DNA of 64,000 nucleotides, from positions 1,169,001 through 1,233,000 of the forward strand of contig NZ_AP024469.1 in the NCBI RefSeq assembly GCF_016865365.1, given 5' to 3'. Made by a program: the position numbers and the translations under genes. A model generated the notes under the pieces. The model saw nothing but the letters and a program-made list of their open reading frames with translations, had not been told where the DNA came from and made no database searches. Source of the DNA: Geobacter sp. SVR. GTDB lineage: Bacteria > Desulfobacterota > Desulfuromonadia > Geobacterales > Pseudopelobacteraceae. This document shows, piece by piece, positions 34,181-41,753 of the stretch. The stretch's first letter is position 1. The number at the start of each line of letters is the position of its first letter.

Positions 34181-35851
34181 ATGCAGATAGTGAGTGACTA
34201 CTTCAAGCGTCATGAGGAACAGGCCTTTATAGCCAAGGCGTTCCTGATGATCCTGCTGATTATCCTGGTGCGCGAATACTTGAGCGGCCTGCTGTCCCTG
34301 CTCTTCATCCTCTTTCCGGTCGTATTCCTCGTCTACATCCGTTTCCAGGCAGCCGCTGAAGGGATCAGCCCCTATGACCTGCTCAAGGAGCACATCACTT
34401 TCATCCCGATTATGCGTGCCGAAGGAGACCGCAAGACAGAGGTCGTACCCTGGGTCACCTACGGCATCATCCTGGTCAATGTCCTGATCTTCTATCTGTA
34501 CGAGGCCGCACCGTGGGGCGATATCGAGTTCATCGTCAACAACCTGATCTTTCTCCCCCGCGAACCGAACCTCTGGAACTGCGTGGTCAGCGCCTTCTCT
34601 TCCATGTTCCTGCACGCCCGCAGCGGCCATCTCTGGGGCAACATGATTTTTCTCTGGATGCTGGGGACTGCGGTGGAGCGACGCATCGGGTACAGCCATT
34701 TCGCCCTGCTCTACCTGATCACCGGGCTGTTCGGCGGTGTGGCCTTTGTGCTGTCCGCCTTCATCGCCACGGGCGAAGCCGGGCACGCCATGGGCGCCTC
34801 CGGCGCCATAGCGGGCATCATGGGGATATTCGCGGTGCGCTGCTACTTCAAGAGCATGATCTTCCCCATCCCGATCCTGGGGATATTCTCTTTGATCCTT
34901 CCCATCAGCCTCAAGGTCCGACTCAATTCGCTGGTGATCATCGGCCTGTTCTTCCTGGCCGACCTGTCGGGCGGCATTGGCCAGCTGAGCGGAGAGAGCG
35001 CCTCGATGGTCGGACACTGGGCCCATCTGGGGGGCATGATCTCGGGCATGATTCTGGCGGGATTTCTCAAGCTGGGGGAGGGCGCCGTGGAGGAACGGCA
35101 CCTGGAGATCGGCATCAAGGCCGCCAGCTCGAAGATCGGGTTTGGCAGTGGAGAACAATCGCTCCGCCAGGTGCTGGAACATAACCCGGATAACGTCGAG
35201 GCGCTGCTTGCTCTGGCACGCATCAAATCGAAGTTCGGCACCAGCAATGAGGGGGGCGAATTGTACGCCAAGGCCATCGGTCTGATGGCAGCCGTCAATC
35301 CGGACGAGGCGGCAACCATCTACAGCGAATACCGGAAGGTTTACCAGAAGGCACTGCCCCCGGACATCCTGATGTCCTTGGCCGGCGTTTTTCAGCGCCG
35401 TATGGAACTGGATAACGCCAGCCGGTGCCTGGAGTCGGTCATCGCCACCCAGCCGATAGCACCGGAATTACGCCTGAAGGCCTTGGCCCAGCATGCAATT
35501 CTGCTCGACAAGCAGGGTTTTGAGGATGGTGCCCGCAGACAATACGAAACCCTGATCAGAGAGTTTCCCCATTCAGAACTTGCACTGAGGGCATATGCCC
35601 GCCTGGGGTTGAAGCCTCCCGCCCACACTGCGGAGCCTCGCCCGGAAGCACAGTCCGTTCCGACGGTACGAGCGGGAGATGGTAAACTATCTTCCAGTGC
35701 TGCCGTGACCTGTCCGGCATGCAGTTCGACCATGCAGAAACGGCGCGCAAACAGCGGTGCCCACTCCGGAAAGCTTTTCTGGGTGTGCGTGGGGTACCCG
35801 CAATGCCGAGGGGTCGTGCCGGTGAATGAGACGGCATCGCCAATTTTTTAA
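34181..35851 (+). CDS. Rhomboid protease fused to TPR-like and topoisomerase-type zinc-finger domains
   Basis: 556 residues. Membrane rhomboid domain at about 20-310: conserved Asn-containing loop SGHLWGNMIFLWMLG, catalytic Ser207 in HAMGASGAIAGIMG and catalytic His282 in GHWAHLGGMISG. Residues about 325-475 are helical TPR-like repeats. The last 40 residues form a C4 zinc ribbon of the type seen at topoisomerase I ends: CPACSSTMQKRR followed by FWVCVGYPQCRGVV. It is an intramembrane serine protease; the extra domains probably select partners in the cytosol. Such a three-part architecture is longer than usual rhomboids of 200-300 residues. It is monocistronic, with its own upstream element. 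Confidence 0.88.
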   Translation: MQIVSDYFKRHEEQAFIAKAFLMILLIILVREYLSGLLSLLFILFPVVFLVYIRFQAAAEGISPYDLLKEHITFIPIMRAEGDRKTEVVPWVTYGIILVNVLIFYLYEAAPWGDIEFIVNNLIFLPREPNLWNCVVSAFSSMFLHARSGHLWGNMIFLWMLGTAVERRIGYSHFALLYLITGLFGGVAFVLSAFIATGEAGHAMGASGAIAGIMGIFAVRCYFKSMIFPIPILGIFSLILPISLKVRLNSLVIIGLFFLADLSGGIGQLSGESASMVGHWAHLGGMISGMILAGFLKLGEGAVEERHLEIGIKAASSKIGFGSGEQSLRQVLEHNPDNVEALLALARIKSKFGTSNEGGELYAKAIGLMAAVNPDEAATIYSEYRKVYQKALPPDILMSLAGVFQRRMELDNASRCLESVIATQPIAPELRLKALAQHAILLDKQGFEDGARRQYETLIREFPHSELALRAYARLGLKPPAHTAEPRPEAQSVPTVRAGDGKLSSSAAVTCPACSSTMQKRRANSGAHSGKLFWVCVGYPQCRGVVPVNETASPIF

Positions 35852-35908
35852 AATGGACTAAAATAAATCTATCCCGGATCCCTCTGCAAATCCCTTAAAA
35901 GGATTACC

Positions 35909-36742
35909 ATGCACTCCATTCACCATTCGGTAATCACATGCATATTTTTAATTGCTGCGTGCGTTACCGCCCAGGCGGCTCAGTTTGCCGGAGTAAGCGA
36001 CAAAAAGGCAGTCAATCTGGCGGATGTCGTGAGCAACGTAGCATCGGCCGACGTCATCTTTATCGGAGAGGTGCATAACAATACCCAGCATCACCAGGCA
36101 CAGCTCGATGTTCTTCGCAGCCTGCAGGCGAAGAAATTGCCCCTGGCAATAGGGCTGGAAATGTTCACCCCGGAGGACCAGCAAAAACTTGATGACTGGA
36201 CCGGGGGCACACTGGACGAGGAAAGTTTTATGGCAGTCTTCTCCAGGAACTGGTCCTACGGATGGCCACTGTACCGGGATCTGTTTGTTTTCGCCCGCGA
36301 CAACCGTATTCCACTGATCGCACTCAATACGCCCAAGCCTGTAATTTCAAGACTTATTGCACAGGGGAGGGCGACGCTGCAGGAAAGCGAGATCCCGCCG
36401 AAAATCTCCTGGACGCTGAACAAATCTCAGTCGGATTACATGAGCACCATTGCCAGGCAGGTTTTTGGCGACAAAGCCCCGGATACATTCGCAGCCCGCC
36501 TGTGTGAGTCCCAGGCCTTACGGAACAGTGGGATGGCATGGAATATTGCCAGGTACAAGCGAAAGCATGCAGCGGATAAAGTCGTGGTGCTTGCGGGGAC
36601 GTGGCATGCGGTGAAGAACGGGGTTCCCGAACAGCTCTCCGCCTACGGCAAGCTCACCTATAAGGTGATCCTGCCGGAGTTGAATGAGTTCAATCGGGAA
36701 AATGCCAGTGACAGAGAAGCGGATTATTTGATCCTGAAATAG
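35909..36742 (+). CDS. ChaN family (haem-binding lipoprotein-like) protein
   Basis: 277 residues. The N-terminus has a signal sequence with a possible lipobox (LIAAC, Cys18) or a cleavage after TAQA. The domain begins with ADVIFIGEVHNNTQHHQAQL and AIGLEMFTPEDQQKLDDW and ends with VVVLAGTWHAVKNGVP, the ChaN / PF04187 pattern related to TraB and erythromycin esterases. ChaN binds haem between two subunits in other bacteria and may act in iron traffic. AAAAGGATTACC lies before the ATG. No iron-uptake gene is next to it. Confidence 0.82.
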   Translation: MHSIHHSVITCIFLIAACVTAQAAQFAGVSDKKAVNLADVVSNVASADVIFIGEVHNNTQHHQAQLDVLRSLQAKKLPLAIGLEMFTPEDQQKLDDWTGGTLDEESFMAVFSRNWSYGWPLYRDLFVFARDNRIPLIALNTPKPVISRLIAQGRATLQESEIPPKISWTLNKSQSDYMSTIARQVFGDKAPDTFAARLCESQALRNSGMAWNIARYKRKHAADKVVVLAGTWHAVKNGVPEQLSAYGKLTYKVILPELNEFNRENASDREADYLILK

Positions 36743-36829
36743 ACGGTATGCCGCAGGTGGCGCGGTATCGGCACACCCCTTTGAAGCGTTAATGTTCCTT
36801 TCCCCGTGCAGTATCGTGCGGAGGTTTGA

Positions 36830-37582
36830 ATGAAAAAGACATTTTCAATTATGTGCACCTTCATTGTCATCTCTGTGTGCCTGTACGCCACCCCAACCCT
36901 GGCCTGGCACGATGCCACCCACATGGCGGTGGTCAGGGCGGCCGGGCTGGAGAATCTGGCCTATCTGGCGGTGGGGGCGGATATGGCCAAGGAGAAGGCG
37001 GCCGGGGAGTCGGCCAACCATTACTGCAACATGCCCAAGGGAGTGGAGGTCACCCCGGAGATGGTGCTGGCGCAGGTGGGGGATTACAACGAAAACGGAG
37101 ATGCGGACGGACATCTGTACGGTGCCATCATCGCCGCCATCGACGATTACCTGCTCCGGTCGTCCGGCGGCAAGTACGGCCTGTACCCGCTCGGCTACGC
37201 TGCCCATTATATCGGCGATCTGTCCATGCCGCTCCATAACGTGGCCTACGACGCCTTCAACAAGGCCAATCACAGCGCTAATGACGGTATCGTCGAACGC
37301 ACCGGCCCGCCGGGGGAGACCACCGATGCCAAGGTCGCCCGGCTGGCGGAGGAAATCCGGAAACGGATGGCGAAACTGCCCCCCATCTGGATCAACAATG
37401 ATGTCCGGCAGTTCCACCGGGACCTGGCCACCCGGATCGCCGCCATTGCCAATCGGGCTGCCGCACTCGGCTACACACTGCAGGAGACGCAGCGGACGCG
37501 GATGACCGAGGAGGAAGCGTATATGCAACTGGCGCAGAGCGCCCAACTGCTGCAGGCAGTGTATGCAGCAGTAACGCCGTGA
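36830..37582 (+). CDS. Secreted zinc-dependent phospholipase C / S1-P1 nuclease-like protein
   Basis: 250 residues. The signal peptide ends TLA at 25, leaving Trp26-His-Asp as the mature N-terminus; in this family the free N-terminal Trp is a zinc ligand. Further ligands lie in DGHLYGAIIAAIDDYLL and in GYAAHYIGDLSMPLHN, the HxxxDxxxPxH core. The likely reaction is hydrolysis of a phosphodiester, either phospholipid or nucleic acid; the fold is shared. It should act in the periplasm or outside. GGAGG precedes the ATG by about 7 bases. It sits 87 bases after ChaN on the same strand. Confidence 0.82.
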   Translation: MKKTFSIMCTFIVISVCLYATPTLAWHDATHMAVVRAAGLENLAYLAVGADMAKEKAAGESANHYCNMPKGVEVTPEMVLAQVGDYNENGDADGHLYGAIIAAIDDYLLRSSGGKYGLYPLGYAAHYIGDLSMPLHNVAYDAFNKANHSANDGIVERTGPPGETTDAKVARLAEEIRKRMAKLPPIWINNDVRQFHRDLATRIAAIANRAAALGYTLQETQRTRMTEEEAYMQLAQSAQLLQAVYAAVTP

Positions 37583-37635
37583 ACGGGCGGGAGACTATCG
37601 AGCCACTCTCAGGAAAAAGCATGAGGAGGTTGTCA

Positions 37636-37833
37636 ATGTATATAGCCCGGGACAAGAATAACGATCTGTATCTGTTTGCCGATCTCCCCACGCGCGGCCG
37701 CGATTGCTGGTGGTCACAGTCGGGTGTGGACGGCACTTACCTGCGCCTGGACAAGTCTCTGTACCCAGCACTGACGTGGGACTCTGAACCGATGCGGGTT
37801 TCCCTCGTTGTCGCCTCGGGCGATGAATCATGA
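37636..37833 (+). CDS. Small protein of unknown function
   Basis: 65 residues from the ATG at 37636, chosen because AGGAGGT lies 7 bases upstream. It reads MYIARDKNNDLYLFADLPTR, then GRDCWWSQSGVDGTYLRLDK and a short end. The beta-rich, aromatic-rich composition resembles small single-sheet proteins. No family is recognised. It starts 54 bases after the phospholipase-like gene and converges with the hopene cyclase gene. It could be a folded accessory protein, but no role can be given. Confidence 0.6.
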   Translation: MYIARDKNNDLYLFADLPTRGRDCWWSQSGVDGTYLRLDKSLYPALTWDSEPMRVSLVVASGDES

Positions 37834-37888
37834 TCCTCCCGGTGCGGGACCAATACGGCACATTGCAACGCCTCCCACACTGACCGTT

Positions 37889-40021
37889 TTACGCACCTTC
37901 GGCCATACTCCGCAACTTGGCGGTGTTCTGCTCGCGGACCCGGTTCTGAACCGTCTCGCCCCGATGCTGTTGCCGTGCGTAGGCTCCCAAAGCCCAGACC
38001 GGGAAAAACAGGCTATACCCGTGGTACCGCAGATAGAACACCCGCGGGAATCCGGTTCCGGTGAAATGCTGCTCATCCCAGCCATTGTCATAGGTCTGAA
38101 CTAGGTATCCGATCCCTGATTGCACCGCGGAGTGACCGGCTTCGCCGGCCGCCATGAGCGCCAACAAGGCCCAGGCGGTCTGCGAGGCGGTGCTGGCGCC
38201 GCTTCCCGCAAGCGAGGGATTGTCGTAACTGGCGCAGGTCTCGCCCCATCCGCCGTCGCTGTTTTGGCATGAGAGCAGCCAGTCCACGGCTTTCCTGACA
38301 TAGGGGCTGCCCATGTCCTCCCCGGCCTGATGCAGCCCGGACAGCACCGACCAGGTACCGTAGATATAGTTCACTCCCCAGCGCCCGAACCAGCCGCCAA
38401 ACTCCTCCTGCTCCTTCTTCAGGTAAGCGATGCCCCGGGCTATCGGCGGATAATCGGGGCCATGCCCCAGCATTCCCAACATCTCGATGCACCTGCCGGT
38501 CAGGTCGGCCGTGCTCGGATCGAGCAGCGCGCCGTGATCGGCAAACGGTATGTCGTTGAGATAGAGATGGTTGTTATCCACATCAAAGGCGCCCCATCCG
38601 CCGTCCGCACTCTGCATGCCCAGCACCCATCGCACCGCCCTGGCAATCTTCTCCCCGTATTCCGGCCGTTCCAGCGCTCCGGCCCGGAACAGGCTCATCA
38701 GCACCTTGGAGGTGTCGTCCACATCGGGATACAGGGCGTTCTCATACTGGAAGGCCCAACCTCCGCACTCCAATCCGGGACATTTGCGGGACCAGTCGCC
38801 CGGCGTGGTGATTTGCTGGCTGAACAGCCACTCAATGGCTGCTTCCGCTGAACAGGCATCGCCGGCATGGCCCGCTTCGGCCAGTGCCGAAAGGCTCAGA
38901 CACGTATCCCAGACCGGAGAATTGCATGGTTGGCAGAAGCTGAACTCCAGATTCCCCGCTGTCTGCAGGTGCGCGGCGGGATACAGCTCGGGCGCTGCGG
39001 ACGATGCATCGAAGCCGGCAAAGGGAGCGTCGGCATCATTTGCGGGCAGACTGACAACAGCGGGGTTTCTGTGGATCATCAGGTTGTCGATGGCTTCAAT
39101 ACCGCGCAGATAATCCGGGTCCGTATCGCTGCACCCCAGGGTTTTCAGCGCCATGACGGCATTGGCCATGGCGGGATAAATGGCACCGATGCCGCCATCC
39201 CCCTTCATCCTGGCCCGGGTCCAGTGCTCCGCTTCACCCAGGGCGCGCCTTCGGACAGGTGCGGGCATCAGATGCATGGTGCGTTTGAGAAACCTGTCCA
39301 GCACGATGAAGGCGTTCTTGCGCCAGATCCGGTGCTTGAATCTGTCCAGATGGCCGAGCATATCCGGCGGCGTAGTGAACAGTTCCGCGATACCCTCGCT
39401 GTGGTTCAGCCGGCAGACCGGCTTCTTGGTGTACAGGATCAGTAACGGCACGATCACCGTCCGGGACCAGTAGGCGATTTTGCTCAAATGGAAGAAGAAC
39501 CATTTCGGCAGCAATACGATCTCGATCGGCATGGCGGGCGGCGTGTGCCAGGGAACCTGGCCGAAGAGCGCCAGGGTGATCCTGGTGAAGACATTGCAGG
39601 TTGCAGCCCCTCCCAAGGCCAGGATCATCTGGCGTGCCTTCACCATGTGGGGGGCATGCTTGTCGTGTCCGAGCAGTTTGAGGGCGAAATATGCCTTTAC
39701 GCTGGCGCTGATGTTGGCATCGCCGTCAACGGCATACAGCGGCCAGCCGCCGTCCGGCAACTGCCGTTCCAGCAGGTAGGCGGACAGCCGTGAAGCAGTT
39801 TCGGAATCCAGGTCCCGGCCGATGAAGCGCTGCAGCATCACATATTCCGCCGGTATGGTCGCATCCGCTTCCAGATCGAACACCCAGTGCCCATCCTCCT
39901 TTTGCCGTGAGGCAAGCAGCAGTGCCGCGCTCTTTGTGACGCTTTCCCGGCGGGCATCGTCGGGGCCGCCGCCCGAGGTGTCGCTTGTATGGTTTTTGCC
40001 GCCACGTATGACGCTGAACAT
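37889..40021 (-). CDS. shc: Squalene-hopene cyclase
   Basis: 710 residues, typical length. The catalytic acid motif DxDD is present as YPDVDDTSKV (Asp433 to Asp436). Several QW repeats can be read (QKEDGHWVFDLEADATIP, QLPDGGWPLYAVDGDA, QNSDGGWGETCASYDN, QSADGGWGAFDVDNNH), and WNFSFCQPC-like surroundings of the entrance are there. It cyclises squalene to hopene at the cytoplasmic membrane, the key step of hopanoid synthesis. The start at 40021 has no good ribosome site and no better in-frame start was found. A TetR gene lies upstream on the same strand, 122 bases away. Confidence 0.94.
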   Translation of the reverse strand: MFSVIRGGKNHTSDTSGGGPDDARRESVTKSAALLLASRQKEDGHWVFDLEADATIPAEYVMLQRFIGRDLDSETASRLSAYLLERQLPDGGWPLYAVDGDANISASVKAYFALKLLGHDKHAPHMVKARQMILALGGAATCNVFTRITLALFGQVPWHTPPAMPIEIVLLPKWFFFHLSKIAYWSRTVIVPLLILYTKKPVCRLNHSEGIAELFTTPPDMLGHLDRFKHRIWRKNAFIVLDRFLKRTMHLMPAPVRRRALGEAEHWTRARMKGDGGIGAIYPAMANAVMALKTLGCSDTDPDYLRGIEAIDNLMIHRNPAVVSLPANDADAPFAGFDASSAAPELYPAAHLQTAGNLEFSFCQPCNSPVWDTCLSLSALAEAGHAGDACSAEAAIEWLFSQQITTPGDWSRKCPGLECGGWAFQYENALYPDVDDTSKVLMSLFRAGALERPEYGEKIARAVRWVLGMQSADGGWGAFDVDNNHLYLNDIPFADHGALLDPSTADLTGRCIEMLGMLGHGPDYPPIARGIAYLKKEQEEFGGWFGRWGVNYIYGTWSVLSGLHQAGEDMGSPYVRKAVDWLLSCQNSDGGWGETCASYDNPSLAGSGASTASQTAWALLALMAAGEAGHSAVQSGIGYLVQTYDNGWDEQHFTGTGFPRVFYLRYHGYSLFFPVWALGAYARQQHRGETVQNRVREQNTAKLRSMAEGA

Positions 40022-40069
40022 GGCTTTGGACGTTTTTTCATTTCATGCCCTCGTAACGATCTTCATTGA

Positions 40070-40086
40070 TGTTAACAGTGTTAATA
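40070..40086. promoter_or_regulatory. Inverted repeat TTAAC-AGT-GTTAA upstream of shc
   Basis: A perfect 13-base inverted repeat at 40072-40084 lies 51 bases before the shc start. The same half-site word (TTAACTTAAC on the minus strand, about 40765-40775) occurs just upstream of the TetR start. It is a good candidate operator for that repressor. Confidence 0.45.
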
Positions 40087-40143
40087 AAATGAGCTGCAAT
40101 CGAGCGGCCGAGGAGCGGCTTACCTCTTACCTCCCCGTCCGTA

Positions 40144-40755
40144 TCAGCGCCGGTAGCCCCTGAACAATCCGTCAAGCAGCATGTCCGTCAGCATCTCCGG
40201 GTCCGGCATGGGGAAATCCTTGGTAAAGATCAGGCCGGAGATCAGGCCGTGTATGGCGCTCCAGAACACAATGGCAAGGGTATGGCTGTCCATCTTCCGG
40301 AACACGCCGCTCGCCATGCAGTCATCCAGGATCTCGCAGATGTTCCGCCAATTGCGGAGCGACATGGTATCGCGGGACAGGAAATGCTCCGGCGGGCCGT
40401 AGAGTTGGGGGTTGGAAAAGAAAACCACCTTGTACAGCTCGGGGTGGGACAGGCCGTAATGGATATAATTCCGCAACACAACCTTCAGTATCTGTTCCGG
40501 CGCCCCCCCCTTGCTCCGGATTTCCAGCATGTCCTGCAGCAGTATCGAATAGAAATTCTCGCAGATGTGGAACAGCAGATCGTCCTTGTCGCGGAAATAC
40601 AGGTAAATGGTCGTGGGAGAGTACTCGATCCTGGCCGCCAGCCTGCGCATGGAAAAGTTGGCATAGCCCTCCTGGGAAAACAGGTCCAGTGCCGCTTCCA
40701 GTATCTCCATCTTGAACTGTTCCTTATGCTGTTGCCGCCGCTCCCTGAATCCCAT
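40144..40755 (-). CDS. TetR family transcriptional regulator
   Basis: 203 residues from the ATG at 40755 (GGTGAT six bases upstream); a GTG at 40764 is also in frame. The N-terminal helix-turn-helix reads ILEAALDLFSQEGYANFSMR followed by RIEYSPTTIYLYFRDKDDLL, a clear TetR DNA-binding domain. The C-terminal domain is a ligand pocket with no obvious relative. It precedes shc on the same strand and shares a TTAAC half-site with the gap between them, so it may repress itself and the cyclase gene, perhaps in response to a lipid. That link is inferred. Confidence 0.87.
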   Translation of the reverse strand: MGFRERRQQHKEQFKMEILEAALDLFSQEGYANFSMRRLAARIEYSPTTIYLYFRDKDDLLFHICENFYSILLQDMLEIRSKGGAPEQILKVVLRNYIHYGLSHPELYKVVFFSNPQLYGPPEHFLSRDTMSLRNWRNICEILDDCMASGVFRKMDSHTLAIVFWSAIHGLISGLIFTKDFPMPDPEMLTDMLLDGLFRGYRR

Positions 40756-40944
40756 GCTTATCACCGTTAAGTTAAAATATCGGAGTTAATACCATGGCAG
40801 CACGGTTACGGCAAGATGGAAAATAGGTCACGCCCCCGCGCTGCGATCGACAGGCATCACTACACGGGGGGCGCGTCAATTGACTCCTTTTGCTAGGTAT
40901 GATAGATATATAGTTCAAATTTCGTCACATTCAGGATTCCCCGC

Positions 40945-41052
40945 ATGGCATCGAACATTCTTGTCACCTATGAGCAAACCGTCTACCTGATGGCAATTAA
41001 TCCTGCCCATAAGCTTGCACAGGTTATTTCCGTGCCGGAGGGATTTGCTTAG
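40945..41052 (+). CDS. Possible 35-residue small protein
   Basis: ATG at 40945 after TTCAGGATTCCCCGC (AGGA eight bases upstream) opens a frame MASNILVTYEQTVYLMAINP followed by AHKLAQVISVPEGFA and TAG at 41050. A strong terminator follows 21 bases later and an A+T-rich promoter-like stretch (TATGAT at 40898) lies before it. The transcript unit looks real; whether the frame is translated or the unit is an sRNA is open. No family is recognised. Confidence 0.35.
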   Translation: MASNILVTYEQTVYLMAINPAHKLAQVISVPEGFA

Positions 41053-41073
41053 TTGCGGGCCACATCCACAACC

Positions 41074-41110
41074 AAGCCCCCGCCGGCACCAGTCGGCGGG
41101 GGCTTTTTTT
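41074..41110 (+). terminator. Strong terminator after the 35-codon frame
   Basis: AAGCCCCCGCCG (41074-41085) pairs with CGGCGGGGGC (41094-41103), then seven T residues. No larger gene precedes it, so it ends a short transcript. Confidence 0.88.
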
Positions 41111-41184
41111 ATACGTACAGGCGGATCGGAGCAGCATTGCAGATACCATTTCTGCAGTAAATATCACAAAGAGAGGTAGCATTG

Positions 41185-41616
41185 ATGAAAGCACGGAACA
41201 ACAGCAGCAGGCAGATCTTCATTACGGATTTCGATCTGGAACGACTGGAGGAACTTATCGAAACCACGAGCCGCAATTCCTCCCGTGACGGAAGATATCT
41301 GCATGAACTGGAACAGGAGCTGACAAAGGCGGAAGTGGTGACACCCGCCGGCATCCCTCCCGACGTGATCACCATGAACTCCCGGGTCTGCCTGCGGGAC
41401 ATGGAATCGGGAGAAGATCTGATCTATACGCTCGTCTTCCCGGGGGATGCCGATCTGGAGAACAACAGGATTTCAGTGCTCGCCCCGATCGGGACAGCCA
41501 TGATCGGTTACCGTACCGGTGACACGATAACCTGGCAGGTTCCCGGGGGCACGAGGAGGTTCAAGGTAAGGAAGGTTCTTTATCAGCCGGAAGCCGCCGG
41601 GGACTATCATTTGTAG
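41185..41616 (+). CDS. rnk: Rnk-like nucleoside diphosphate kinase regulator (GreA/GreB C-terminal fold)
   Basis: 143 residues from the ATG at 41185 (GAGAGGTAGC upstream). A short N-terminal coiled region (FDLERLEELIETTSRNSS) is followed by the FKBP-like GreA/B C-terminal fold: VITMNSRVCLRDMESGEDLI, TLVFPGDADLENNRISVLAP, IGTAMIGYRTGDTITWQVPG. This matches Rnk, which binds RNA polymerase near the secondary channel and affects nucleotide metabolism. It converges with the large fusion gene on the other strand. Confidence 0.88.
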   Translation: MKARNNSSRQIFITDFDLERLEELIETTSRNSSRDGRYLHELEQELTKAEVVTPAGIPPDVITMNSRVCLRDMESGEDLIYTLVFPGDADLENNRISVLAPIGTAMIGYRTGDTITWQVPGGTRRFKVRKVLYQPEAAGDYHL

Positions 41617-41753
41617 TTGAAGACCGGTTCCGGAGTCGTGCGGATGGGCCGATAACGACCGCATGCGCTCCGGAGCCGGGATGGACTGCAGCCGGAATGA
41701 TGCACCCGGCCACGCAGGCCACCCGGCACTGGTCGGCTGCACAGCATAATCCA

